Shown here one piece after another: positions 35,740 to 44,275 of a stretch of DNA of 64,000 bases (within the stretch, counting starts at the first letter, position 1; each line of letters opens with the position of its first letter). The position numbers were made by a program, and so were the translations under genes. Below the pieces are notes generated by a model. It did not search any database. It saw only the letters and a program-made list of their open reading frames with translations, and was not told the DNA's origin. The stretch comes from Halobellus limi (GTDB taxonomy: Archaea; Halobacteriota; Halobacteria; Halobacteriales; Haloferacaceae): contig NZ_CP031311.1 in assembly GCF_004799685.1 (NCBI RefSeq), positions 744,001 through 808,000 on the forward strand, in the 5' to 3' direction.

Positions 35740-36471
35740 ATGGTAGCGTTTCCGGCGGAGTTCTACTGGATTGCAGCGTTTGCCATTGTCGCGGCGCTGG
35801 TAAACAGTGCAGGAATCATCGCTATATTTCGACACCGGGAGTGGGCGGAACGATCGCTTCCGTATCTTATGTGCTTTGCTGCGGGAATTCTTATCGCGAC
35901 GCCGTTGATTCACGCCGTCCCGAACGCGGTCGAGAACAACGCCGACGCGGGCTTTACCGCCTTGGCTGGTTTCCTCTTTATGTATCTCTCCAACCAAGTG
36001 ATCAAACGTCGAACCGGAGAGGAGACACTCGCGTTTGGGGTGACGGCAGCGGAGGGCATCGGGGTCCACTCGCTGATCGACGGCGTCGTCTACACCGTCA
36101 CGTTCAACATCTCGCTGCTGACCGGCGTTCTGGCTGGAACCGGACTGGTCGTCCACGAATTCGCCGAGGGAGTCATCACGTATCTCGTCTTATTGAGGGG
36201 GGACGTGACGGAACGAACGGCGGCAACGTACGCGTTTTTCATCGCGACATTGACGACACCGATCGGCGCCTTCGTCGCCTATCCTCTAGTGGGTGGGTTG
36301 GGACAAAGCGATCTGGGCCTCTTGCTTGGATCCGTCTCGGGCGTGCTGATCTATATTTCCGCAGCCCATCTGCTTCCCGAAGCACAGTCCTACGAGAAGG
36401 AACATTCGATGCTCGCCCTCCTGGCCGGTGTCGGCCTGGCGTTGTTTATCGTATTCGCGCGGACAATGTGA
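35740..36471 (+). CDS. ZIP-family divalent metal transporter
   Basis: The 243-residue protein has about eight hydrophobic segments. The two metal-binding helices carry the ZIP pattern: GIGVHSLIDGVVY and VVHEFAEGVITY, with His and acidic residues spaced as in zinc or iron importers. The usual HN..DG of helix four is HSLIDG here. A third histidine, in SAAHLLPEA, fits the last helix. It imports zinc, iron or a similar cation; selectivity cannot be read from sequence. Confidence 0.88.
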   Translation: MVAFPAEFYWIAAFAIVAALVNSAGIIAIFRHREWAERSLPYLMCFAAGILIATPLIHAVPNAVENNADAGFTALAGFLFMYLSNQVIKRRTGEETLAFGVTAAEGIGVHSLIDGVVYTVTFNISLLTGVLAGTGLVVHEFAEGVITYLVLLRGDVTERTAATYAFFIATLTTPIGAFVAYPLVGGLGQSDLGLLLGSVSGVLIYISAAHLLPEAQSYEKEHSMLALLAGVGLALFIVFARTM

Positions 36472-36842
36472 ACCGATTCTGCGAATAAATCACGAGTTCG
36501 GCACCGAGACGTGCCGACAGATAGGGACGATTGTAGACGATTTCAAGTTCTCCCGATCACGGCCTCGTCGGAGTGGTCGGTTCACTGCCGGAAGGCGAAC
36601 TCTCAGGGATTCGCTCTCCCCTGCGTGGTCACTTTGACGTACTCACGTCTTGGATGAGTATCTGAACACCTATACATAGAGACAGGGACTGCCGGAAGGA
36701 CAGACGATTGAACGGCCAGACAGAACAACTCAGGCACCCATCCACTACCATCGATAGGATAGAACCTATCACTGCGAGAGGGTTCAACAGTGCCACCGAG
36801 AGTATGGTCGCGTGGAACCGCAGTGTAGGCTATTGTAGCCAG
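36472..36842. other. Non-coding stretch after the ZIP gene
   Basis: About 370 bases, AT-richer than the core, with no frame that has haloarchaeal codon bias. A small perfect inverted repeat gatagg-atagaa-cctatc lies within 36750-36770. It looks like decayed sequence at the far end of the accessory island. Confidence 0.5.
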
Positions 36843-36844
36843 TT

Positions 36845-37101
36845 ATCGCTTATGTGGCTGCTGACCGTCGTAACGCGCGGGAAGTGACCACGTTCTCCAT
36901 TCCAATCCCGTCTGAATGCATCGGTGTCGTCGGCGTAGCGATCGCGACCGTCGGCCTCCGGCTAGCATCGGGTTCCTTCTCACGGAGAATTGGGACCTGA
37001 TGGGATGGTCTCTGTTTCTCGGAAGCGGAACGCTCTGGGCGATTCCCTGGCTCTGCTGTCTGAGCTGGGGATGGGATTGGTTTCCGTACTCCCGGTCGTG
37101 A
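36845..37101 (+). pseudogene. Remnant of a small two-helix membrane protein, frameshifted
   Basis: One frame from 36845 reads EVTTFSIPIPSECIGVVGV then AIATVGLRLASG, a plausible first membrane helix. The next frame, from about 36966, reads FLLTENWDLMGWSLFLGSG and then TLWAIPWLCCLSWGWDW, a plausible second helix, ending at 37101. The two join well if one or two bases were lost or gained near 36960-36985. No normal start is certain. It could be chance. Confidence 0.3.
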
Positions 37102-37213
37102 CCTGATGTACACGTGAGAGAGGCAGCTGACCCACTCACGCGTCCAAAGATTCGATTTGGAACCGGTTGACGCGAGTACAGCAGAAAGACGAGGTTCCGT
37201 CGCGTCCTGCTCG

Positions 37214-37843
37214 CTACCGAGTCGCTTTGATACCCACGAAGGAGCCGTCTCCGTATCCCGATTCGATCGGTTCGGGCCCTTCGATCTCGCCGGGCCAGTG
37301 GTAGATGGTCTGGACGAACTCGAAGTCGGAGAACCCCGCGGTTTCGAGCGCGTCGACGAGCTCCTCGGTCGAGACGAAGACGGCCTCCCGGTAGAACGGG
37401 TTCTGAGCCTTCGTTTCCTGATAGATCTTTCCAACGGGACTGTCCTTGTCGATGTATCCGATCACGAGCGCCCCGTCCGGTCTGAGGACGCGCGCGACCT
37501 CGGCCAGCGTCTGCGGAACGTCGTCGACGAAGCAGATCGTCGTCACGATCAACGCGGTATCGAACGTCCCGTCTTTGAATGGGAGAGACTCGGCGACGCC
37601 CCCGACCACCTCGACCCCTCGCTCACGGGCGTGTTCGAGCATCTCTTCTGAGGGGTCGATGCCGACCTGCACTCCGAGCGGCGCGGCGAATCGAGCGCTT
37701 CCGACGCCGACCTCGATCCCGTACCCCGTCGTCGGAACGAGCCGTCGGAGTGCCTCCAGTTCGGACTGGTAGGCGGCCTCGTGTTCCTCGAACCATCCTT
37801 CGTACCGCTCTGTGTGTTTCTCGAACGGCTCCGTCTTCGGCAT
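37214..37843 (-). CDS. Class I SAM-dependent methyltransferase
   Basis: The start is placed at MPKTEPFEKHTERYEGW (ATG complement 37841-37843), giving 209 residues. SAM-binding motif I is GYGIEVGVGSARFAAPL, followed by VGIDPSEEMLEHARERG (motif II), PFKDGTFDTALIVTTICFVDD and VLRPDGALVIGYID (motif post I-III). It is of the UbiE/MenG-like Methyltransf_11 type. The substrate is unknown. It stands at the edge of the accessory region, so its own origin is open. Confidence 0.9.
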   Translation of the reverse strand: MPKTEPFEKHTERYEGWFEEHEAAYQSELEALRRLVPTTGYGIEVGVGSARFAAPLGVQVGIDPSEEMLEHARERGVEVVGGVAESLPFKDGTFDTALIVTTICFVDDVPQTLAEVARVLRPDGALVIGYIDKDSPVGKIYQETKAQNPFYREAVFVSTEELVDALETAGFSDFEFVQTIYHWPGEIEGPEPIESGYGDGSFVGIKATR

Positions 37844-38010
37844 AGAGAGACATACGTGGCGCGACGACACCAAGGTTCGGGGCGGTAGAACTACGGGAGA
37901 TGACTGGTCCCGCGTCCGCCGGGTCTCGACCTGCGAGCGGTCGCGTCCGGGGGACTCCATTCAACGAATCCGGCCCGGAGAACCGCTCGCGATGCCGCCT
38001 GCGTCGCGGT

Positions 38011-38448
38011 TCAATCGTGTTCGCCGTTGGCGGCGTCGCGCAGTTCGACCGCCCGTTCGGAGGAGACGTCGAGGTCGGGGACGGGCGTCGGGGAGTTGTC
38101 CTCGTCGATGGCGACGTAGACGAAGTGCGACTCGGTCGTGAGTTCGGTGTCGCCCGAGAGCGGGTCCTCGCTGAACACGCGGAGGTAGACGCTGACGCTC
38201 GTCGTGCCGGCGTCGTAGACGTACGACTTGATGAGCGCGGTGTTCCCGCGCGGGATGGGGCGGTGGAAGTCGACGCCCTCCATCTGGGCGGTGACGACCG
38301 TCTCGCCGGCGAAGCGCATCGCCGACATCGCGCCGACCTCGTCCATCCACTTCATCACGTTGCCGCCGTGGGCGGTGTCGTTGTTGTTGGTGTCGTTCGG
38401 TTGCACGAGAACCCGGTTCTCGATGTACGTGTCTTCCAGCGGAATCAT
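38011..38448 (-). CDS. Acyl-CoA thioesterase, hotdog fold
   Basis: The 145-residue protein has the hotdog helix and catalytic region TAHGGNVMKWMDEVGAMSAMRFAGETVVTA, with the conserved Asn/Asp pair, and the strand pattern GVDFHRPIPRGNTALIKSYVYDAG. It hydrolyses fatty acyl-CoA or similar thioesters. It is of the BFIT/YciA-like type with HGG. It is monocistronic, divergent from the J-domain gene. Confidence 0.9.
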   Translation of the reverse strand: MIPLEDTYIENRVLVQPNDTNNNDTAHGGNVMKWMDEVGAMSAMRFAGETVVTAQMEGVDFHRPIPRGNTALIKSYVYDAGTTSVSVYLRVFSEDPLSGDTELTTESHFVYVAIDEDNSPTPVPDLDVSSERAVELRDAANGEHD

Positions 38449-38505
38449 AGCCGGCTATCTCTCCACGCGGGTAATTGTTCTGTCGTCTCGGAGACGGCGG
38501 CGCGT

Positions 38506-38571
38506 GATCGGCCCATCGATCGGCGTCGGATCGACTCCACCGGCGTGGGACCGGCCCGTCGATCGGCGTCG
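38506..38571. repeat. Direct repeat of 23 bases between divergent genes
   Basis: Copies at 38506-38528 and 38549-38571 match at 21 of 23 positions and both end in gtcgatcggcgtcg or atcgatcggcgtcg. The offset is 43 bases. They lie between the thioesterase and the J-domain protein genes. Confidence 0.6.
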
Positions 38572-38651
38572 AAGCAGTTCGTCGGTCTACTGTCCCGGTA
38601 GTCGGCGCAGACGCCGGGAGGCTTACGGTCGTCGACGCCCTTCTCCCGATC

Positions 38652-39185
38652 GTGGACGAAGACGGACTCGTCATCGGTCTCGCCGCGGTGTTCGCCGGGA
38701 CGACGGTGCTCTTCGGCGTCCTCGGCTTCGTCTATCAGCCGCTGCTTTTCCTCTTCGCGACGATCTTCGCGATCGCGACGTACCTCCTGTGGTACCACGC
38801 GAGCGGCCGCCTCGGCGAGCGGATCAGGCGAACCGCCGGGAGCGCACGCGAGCGGCGACGCCGACGCGGGAACGCCGCCTCGCGCGGGCCGGGCGACTTC
38901 GAGGGATTCGGTCCGGGACGGCGGGCGGCCGGGTCGGGTCGTCAGCGCCGGGCGGACGGGCGCGGCGCGGCCGGCGGCCAGCGCGGGGAGCGGCGCCGAC
39001 GCGACCCGAACGAACCCACCCGCGGGGAGGCGTACCGGACGCTCGGACTCGACGCCGACGCGGACCAGACGGCGGTGAAGGCCGCCTACCGCGAGCGGGT
39101 GAAGGCCGTCCACCCCGACACCGACGACGGCGACGAGGAGCAGTTCAAGCGCGTCAACCGCGCTTACGAACGGCTCAAGGAGTGA
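38652..39185 (+). CDS. Membrane-anchored J-domain protein
   Basis: A GTG start at 38652 gives 177 residues. The N-terminus has two membrane helices (about residues 5-24 and 28-47), then a basic Arg/Gly-rich linker, then a J domain at about 121-177: AYRTLGLDADADQTAVKAAYRERVKAVHPDTDDGDEEQFKRVNRAYERL. The HPD tripeptide that stimulates Hsp70 ATPase is present. It probably recruits DnaK to the membrane (inference). Confidence 0.88.
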   Translation: MDEDGLVIGLAAVFAGTTVLFGVLGFVYQPLLFLFATIFAIATYLLWYHASGRLGERIRRTAGSARERRRRRGNAASRGPGDFEGFGPGRRAAGSGRQRRADGRGAAGGQRGERRRRDPNEPTRGEAYRTLGLDADADQTAVKAAYRERVKAVHPDTDDGDEEQFKRVNRAYERLKE

Positions 39186-39314
39186 GTGACCCGCCGGGGA
39201 CGAGGAGTGACCCGCGCGTTCGCGGCCAGCTACGCCCGACCTCGGGAGAACTACTGTGACACGGGAACTCACACCACGAAAAGGGTTTTATCAGGCGATT
39301 CCCTATCCGCGGCT

Positions 39315-40937
39315 ATGAGCGCTGACCGGGCCGTACTGGAATCGGCCCTCGAGCGCGGCGAGCAGGAGGGCGGCAGCGTCGAATTCAAAGAGCGGCTCTC
39401 GCGGGAGCTCCACCTCGCCGACGGTCGGCTCGAGAGCCTCGCGGCGCAACTGCGCCACCGCGTGCTCTCCGGCGACGGCACGGCGACGTACGTCGTCGGC
39501 GTCACCGACGACGGCGGCATCGCCGGCATCACGCCCGACGCGTTCTCCGAGTCGATGGACGTGCTCTCGATCCTGGCCGAGGAGGCGGGCGCCCACATCG
39601 ACGACGTCGAGACGTGGGGCGTCGGCGACGACGGCGACCGGGGACTCGTCGGCGTCGCGACGGTCGCGGAGGGGGCCGTCCTCGACGTCGACGACGACCA
39701 CATCGTCGTCGGGACCGCGGGCCACGTCGACCACGGCAAGTCGACGCTCGTCGGCTCGCTCGTCACCGGGACCGCCGACGACGGTCAGGGCCAGACCCGC
39801 GGGTTCCTCGACGTCCAGCCCCACGAGGTCGAGCGCGGGCTCTCGGCGGACCTCTCCTACGCCGTCTACGGGTTCACCGAGGACGGCCCGGTCCACCTGG
39901 ACAACCCGCACCGGAAGTCCGATCGCGCGCGCGTGGTCGAGGAGTCCGACCGGCTGGTCTCCTTCGTCGACACGGTGGGCCACGAGCCCTGGCTGCGGAC
40001 GACGATCCGGGGGCTGGTCGGGCAGCGACTCGACTACGGCCTCCTGGTGGTCGCCGCCGACGACGGGCCGACGAAGACGACCCGGGAGCACCTCGGCATC
40101 CTGCTCGCGATGGAGCTCCCGACGGTCGTCGCGATCACGAAGGCCGACGTCGTCGACGCGGATCGGCTCGCGGAGGTCGAACGGGAGGTCGAACGGCTGC
40201 TCCGGGACGTCGGGCGGACGCCGCTCCGGGTCGACAGACACGGCGTCGACGTCGCCGTCGAGGAGTTGAGCGACTCGGTCGTCCCGATCCTGGGAACCAG
40301 CGCGGTCACGATGGACGGCCTCGACGACCTCGATGCGATGTTCGAACGGCTCCCCAAAACGGCCCGGGACGCCGGCGACGACTTCCGGATGTACGTCGAC
40401 CGGACGTACTCGGTGACGGGCGTCGGCGCGGTCGCGTCCGGGACGGTGAACGCCGGGAGCGTCGAGGCCGGCGACGAACTGCAGATCGGGCCGATGCCCG
40501 ACGGCTCCTACCGCGAGGTCGAGGTGCGCTCGATCGAGATGCACCACCACCGCGTCGACCGGGCGAAGGCCGGGCGCATCGTCGGCATCGCGCTCAAGGG
40601 CGTCCGCGAGGAGGAGATCGAGCGCGGGATGGCGCTGCTCCCCGCCGACGCCGACCCGCCGGCGGTCCGCTCGTTCGAGGCCGAGGTGATGGTGCTGAAC
40701 CACCCAACCAGGATCCGCGAGGGGTACGAGCCCGTCGTCCACCTCGAAACCGTCAGCGAGGCGGTCGTGTTCCGACCCGAGGGCGGGCAGTTGCTCCCGG
40801 GCGACACCGGGACGGCGACGGTCGAGTTCAAGTTCCGGCCGTACCTCGTCGAGGAGGGCCAGCGGTTCGTCTTCCGCGAGGGCCAATCGAAGGGCGTCGG
40901 GACGGTGCTGGACGTCGCCGACGACGGCGACCGGTAG
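39315..40937 (+). CDS. GTPBP1-family translational GTPase-like protein
   Basis: The start ATG at 39315 (MSADRAVLESAL) gives 540 residues. After a 130-residue N-terminal domain specific to the GTPBP1 group, the GTPase domain has GHVDHGKST (G1, about 136-144), VDTVGHEPW (G3) and ITKADVV (G4). EF-Tu-like beta-barrel domains follow (SVTGVGAVASGTVNAGSVEAGDEL and further). Relatives act with EF1A-like activities in mRNA and protein quality control. The direct role in archaea is unproven. The TTTTATC upstream (39286-39292) is a likely TATA box. Confidence 0.9.
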   Translation: MSADRAVLESALERGEQEGGSVEFKERLSRELHLADGRLESLAAQLRHRVLSGDGTATYVVGVTDDGGIAGITPDAFSESMDVLSILAEEAGAHIDDVETWGVGDDGDRGLVGVATVAEGAVLDVDDDHIVVGTAGHVDHGKSTLVGSLVTGTADDGQGQTRGFLDVQPHEVERGLSADLSYAVYGFTEDGPVHLDNPHRKSDRARVVEESDRLVSFVDTVGHEPWLRTTIRGLVGQRLDYGLLVVAADDGPTKTTREHLGILLAMELPTVVAITKADVVDADRLAEVEREVERLLRDVGRTPLRVDRHGVDVAVEELSDSVVPILGTSAVTMDGLDDLDAMFERLPKTARDAGDDFRMYVDRTYSVTGVGAVASGTVNAGSVEAGDELQIGPMPDGSYREVEVRSIEMHHHRVDRAKAGRIVGIALKGVREEEIERGMALLPADADPPAVRSFEAEVMVLNHPTRIREGYEPVVHLETVSEAVVFRPEGGQLLPGDTGTATVEFKFRPYLVEEGQRFVFREGQSKGVGTVLDVADDGDR

Positions 40938-41068
40938 CCGGCAGCGGCGCGTCGTCGCGGACGACGTCGGTGCCGTCGTCGCAGACGATCACCGAGAGCC
41001 CCGCCACGAGCGGCGGCCGACGAACCGTCCCGCGACGTTGAAGTCCCACGAGACCCGATTCGGAGGCA

Positions 41069-42379
41069 ATGGTCGCAACTGCCGCGCTCGCGCTCGCCGG
41101 ACTCCTCCTCGGCATCCAACTGCTGGAGACGGCGCTCGATTACCTGAACCTCCAGTACGGCGCCGACGCCGTCCGCGACGCCGACGAGTGGGTCCGGAAC
41201 GCGCTCGACGTCGACGACCCCGAGGAGATGCTGGCGTATCAGCGCTCGAAGACGATCCTCTCTCGATCTCAGTCCTGGCTCGGCGTCGCCGCCGTCGTCG
41301 CCGTCGTCGTGTCGGGAGCGTACGGCGACGTCGCGACCGCGCTGTCGGAAACCGGACTGCCGAGCGCCGCCCAGGGCGTCTCCCTCCTGGCCGGCGCGGT
41401 CGTCGCGGGACGGCTCCTCTCCGCGCCGTTCGACGCCTACGAGACGTTCGTCGTCGAGGAGCGCTTCGGGTTCAACAACCAGACCGCAGGGCTGTGGCTC
41501 CGGGATCTCCTGATCGGGACGGTCCTCGCGCTCGTCCTCGGCGGGCTCGTCGGCGGCGCGATCCTCTTGGCCGTCGAGGCGCTGCCCGCGGTCTGGCCGG
41601 TCGTCGGCTGGGCGCTCGTCGTCGGCTTCTCCCTGCTTATGATGATCGTGTACCCGCGCGTGATCGCGCCGCTGTTCAACGACTTCGAGCCGATCGGGGC
41701 CGGCGACCTTCGGGATGCCGTCGAGGACGTCTTCGAGCGCGCGGGGTTCGAGTGCGAGCAGGTCTACGAGATGGACGCCAGTCGGCGCTCCTCGCACTCG
41801 AACGCCTACTTCGTCGGCTTCGGGCGAGCCAAGCGCGTCGTGCTGTTCGACACGCTCGTCGAGCAGATGGACCGAGAGGCGATTCAGGCGGTGCTCGCGC
41901 ACGAACTCGCCCACTGGAAGAAGTCCCACATCTGGAAGCAGCTGGCGGCCTCCGCGGTGCAGATGGCCGTCGTCTTCGCGTTCCTGTGGTGGGTGACGAC
42001 CTCCCAGTGGGTGTACGCCGCGTTCGGCCTGCCCGCGGAGACGTACGCCGCGCTGGGAATCGGGCTGCTGTACGCCGCGCCCGTCCTCACGCTCACCGCG
42101 CCGCTGACGAACCGGCTGTCGCTGGCTCACGAACGCGAGGCCGACGACTTCGCCGCGGCGACGATGGGCGAGGCGGCGTCAATGACGCGCGCCTTAGAGA
42201 CGCTCGCGGGCGAGAACCTCAGCAACCCGTTCCCGCACCCGGCCTACGCCGCGTTCCACCTGACGCATCCGCCGATCCCCGAACGGATCCGTCGGCTCCG
42301 AGAGCAGTACGGCGAGGACGGCGGAAGCGAGGGCGTCGCGGGCGACGAGGGCGGGCCGGACGTCCCGCCGGCCGCGTAG
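41069..42379 (+). CDS. M48-family membrane metalloprotease, Ste24-like
   Basis: The 436-residue protein has the Ste24/CAAX-protease-1 layout: an N-terminal helix with LETALDYLNLQYGADAV, several membrane spans, the region FVVEERFGFNNQTAGLW, the zinc motif HELAH in AIQAVLAHELAHWKKSH, and the third ligand glutamate in LAHEREADDFAAATM. It cleaves peptides near or in the membrane and serves in membrane-protein quality control. It follows the GTPBP1 gene by 131 bases. Confidence 0.92.
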   Translation: MVATAALALAGLLLGIQLLETALDYLNLQYGADAVRDADEWVRNALDVDDPEEMLAYQRSKTILSRSQSWLGVAAVVAVVVSGAYGDVATALSETGLPSAAQGVSLLAGAVVAGRLLSAPFDAYETFVVEERFGFNNQTAGLWLRDLLIGTVLALVLGGLVGGAILLAVEALPAVWPVVGWALVVGFSLLMMIVYPRVIAPLFNDFEPIGAGDLRDAVEDVFERAGFECEQVYEMDASRRSSHSNAYFVGFGRAKRVVLFDTLVEQMDREAIQAVLAHELAHWKKSHIWKQLAASAVQMAVVFAFLWWVTTSQWVYAAFGLPAETYAALGIGLLYAAPVLTLTAPLTNRLSLAHEREADDFAAATMGEAASMTRALETLAGENLSNPFPHPAYAAFHLTHPPIPERIRRLREQYGEDGGSEGVAGDEGGPDVPPAA

Positions 42380-42387
42380 GCGGGATC

Positions 42388-42903
42388 CTACGCTCGGCGT
42401 CGCGGGCTGCCGCTTCGTTCAACGCGGACGTATCCCTCGTCGCGCTCGGCGGCGAGGTCGAGGAGGACGGCCCACTCTACGATCCGCTCGACGCGCTCGC
42501 GCCACACGTCGCGCCAGTCGCCGGCCGCGCGGTGGGTCTCCCAGACGGGGACGCGATCCTCGAACTCCGCGAAGACGTCGTCGACCGTCCGTGACTCGTC
42601 GGTTTCGAGGCTGTCCAGTACCTCTCTCGCGCCGTAGATCCGGCGCTCGAAGGCCGACCGGAGGTGTTCGGGCGTCGGCTCTGTCGGCTCGCGGACGAAC
42701 CCCGAGGGCGTCTCCGAGACCAGTTCGAGCGCGCGCAGGAACGTGAGCCACGTCCGCGCGACGTCGCGGCTGGGGAAGTCGAGCCGCCGCAGCAGGCGGG
42801 CAGTGCAGTCGTCCTCGCTCGCCGGCACGAGCGGAACCGCACGCCGGGCGTCGGCGACGACGTCGAGCGACTCCGGCGGCTCCGGGAGGAGTTTGAATCG
42901 CAC
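42388..42903 (-). CDS. Haloarchaeal winged-helix-like protein, unknown function
   Basis: The 171-residue acidic, helical protein begins MRFKLLPEPPESLDVVADARRAVPLVP. The middle part ARLLRRLDFPSRDVARTWLTFLRALELVSETPSGFVREP reads as a winged helix-turn-helix. No enzymatic motif is visible. It converges with the protease gene at 8 bases and is followed by nothing on its strand. It lies 13 bases after mch and may be co-transcribed with it. Confidence 0.7.
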   Translation of the reverse strand: MRFKLLPEPPESLDVVADARRAVPLVPASEDDCTARLLRRLDFPSRDVARTWLTFLRALELVSETPSGFVREPTEPTPEHLRSAFERRIYGAREVLDSLETDESRTVDDVFAEFEDRVPVWETHRAAGDWRDVWRERVERIVEWAVLLDLAAERDEGYVRVERSGSPRRRA

Positions 42904-42916
42904 GGTCTCCCCTCGC

Positions 42917-43861
42917 TCACGACCGGTAGCCGAACGACTCGGCGAGAATCTCCTCGTCGGTCTCGCCCAGCACGTGCGTCGGGCCGTCGACGACGTCTAT
43001 CGTCACCGACGCGGGCGCGAAGATGGTCTCGGGCACTTCGTAGAAGTCCCAGCCGGCGTCGTCGAAGATGTCCTCGAACGGCGTCCCGTACTCCTCGCGC
43101 GCGCTCGAGGGCACGCGATCGAACTCCTCGAAGTCCTCGGCGACGGTGAGGTGGACCTCGCCGCCGTAGGCGACGGCGTCGTTCGTGCGGGCCATCGCGA
43201 CGCTCTCGTCGTAGCTGACCGGGGCGATGGGGGCGGAGCCGAACGCCGACTGGACGTCGCGGACGTCGTACCCGAGTTCGAAGAGGCGGAAGACCGCGAG
43301 TTCGGCCGCGCGGGCGGCCGCGGTGACGCTCCCGACGGTCGAACCCGTGGCGTAGGCGGGGAGGAAGACCCCCGAGGGTTCGACGCCGGCCTGCTCGGCG
43401 ACGTGCTCGGCGATCCGATCGCCCGGGAGGTCGATGCTCTCGACGGAGAGGACCGTGAGGTCGAACTCGTCGAAGTACTCCAGTTCGTGGAACTCGTCCT
43501 CCTCGGCGACGAGCGCGCGGGCCGGCCCGGCACCGAGGCCGTCGTACGGCGGGTCCTCGAAGGTGAGCTCCCAGCCGGCCTTCTGCGAGCAGAGCAGCGA
43601 GAGCGCGGGGTTGTCGGTCTGGAGTTCGACGTGCGGGGTCGGCGCGCCCCGGATTTCGTCCATCCGGGTCTGGACCGTCGAGAGCCCGGCGGTCTGGACC
43701 TCGGCCAGCAGCATCCCGGCCTCGATACCGCCCGGCGCGTCGACGCCGAAGTCGAGGACGGTCGCCCCCGACTCCAGTTCGTGCGGCACGACGCGGAGTT
43801 CCTCCGCGAAGTCGATGGCCTCGTCGATCAGTTCGATGGCCATCCGGTTGATCGAATCCAT
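42917..43861 (-). CDS. mch: Methenyl-tetrahydromethanopterin cyclohydrolase
   Basis: The 314-residue protein begins MDSINRMAIELIDEAIDFAEEL and shows the Mch features GATVLDFGVDAPGGIEAGMLLAEV, ALSLLCSQKAGWEL, AYATGSTVGSVTAAARAAELA and FGSAPIAPV. Mch interconverts 5,10-methenyl and 5-formyl forms of a methanopterin-type carrier. In haloarchaea, which use folate-like C1 chemistry, it is thought to serve one-carbon metabolism that links to glycine cleavage. The operon partner may be the winged-helix gene 13 bases on. Confidence 0.93.
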   Translation of the reverse strand: MDSINRMAIELIDEAIDFAEELRVVPHELESGATVLDFGVDAPGGIEAGMLLAEVQTAGLSTVQTRMDEIRGAPTPHVELQTDNPALSLLCSQKAGWELTFEDPPYDGLGAGPARALVAEEDEFHELEYFDEFDLTVLSVESIDLPGDRIAEHVAEQAGVEPSGVFLPAYATGSTVGSVTAAARAAELAVFRLFELGYDVRDVQSAFGSAPIAPVSYDESVAMARTNDAVAYGGEVHLTVAEDFEEFDRVPSSAREEYGTPFEDIFDDAGWDFYEVPETIFAPASVTIDVVDGPTHVLGETDEEILAESFGYRS

Positions 43862-43966
43862 ACGCAGGGGTTACTCGTCGTCCGGTAAAGACGTTGGCAG
43901 TCGGTCGGGATCGGCTCCTGCCCTCGTTTCTCCACGCCGCATTCGGTCGAAGCGTTTGTATACTTC

Positions 43967-43981
43967 GCATACAATGTATGC
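43967..43981 (+). promoter_or_regulatory. Palindromic operator before the UPF0175/DUF3368 module
   Basis: gcatac-aat-gtatgc is a perfect inverted repeat ending three bases before the antitoxin ATG at 43985. A further half-site gtatac stands at 43958-43963. This is the usual place and shape for an antitoxin autorepression site. Confidence 0.6.
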
Positions 43982-43984
43982 AAT

Positions 43985-44275
43985 ATGGGAACCGTTTCGG
44001 CACGCGTGCCCGACGACGTCGAGTCCGAGCTCGAGGCGTACCTCGACGCCGAGAAGCTCGATCGGAGTACGGCGATTCGGAAACTCCTCTCCGAGGGGCT
44101 CGAACAGTGGCGTCGCGAACAGGCGCTCGAACGGCTCGACGCGGGAGACGTCTCTTTCAATAGGGCTGCGGAGATCGCGGGGCTGTCCGTCTGGGACTTC
44201 GCGCAGTTGGTCGAGGAGCGCGACGTCACGTGGGTCGCCGAGGAGCACCTCGACGACGACCTCGAGGCGCTGTGA
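43985..44275 (+). CDS. UPF0175-family antitoxin-like protein
   Basis: The 96-residue protein has a ribbon-helix-helix-like N-terminus (MGTVSARVPDDVESELEAYLDAEKLDRSTAIRKLLSEGLEQW) and a UPF0175 helix-turn-helix (DVSFNRAAEIAGLSVWDFAQLVEERDV). Such proteins pair with DUF3368 PIN-like toxins in archaea. The gene stops one codon before its partner's ATG, and a palindrome overlaps its promoter. It most likely binds DNA and the partner protein. Autoregulation is inferred. Confidence 0.85.
   Translation: MGTVSARVPDDVESELEAYLDAEKLDRSTAIRKLLSEGLEQWRREQALERLDAGDVSFNRAAEIAGLSVWDFAQLVEERDVTWVAEEHLDDDLEAL

Noticed and set aside
36428-36637. A 69-codon frame after the ZIP gene
   Set aside because: It overlaps the ZIP gene, is Arg/Ser-rich, and has no coding-like third-base bias after the overlap.
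39303-40886. A 527-codon minus-strand frame opposite the GTPBP1 gene, and similar long frames at 18842-20434, 40508-42130 and 14029-15354
   Set aside because: The plus- or minus-strand partner has clear family motifs, while these frames have low-complexity compositions typical of GC-rich shadows.
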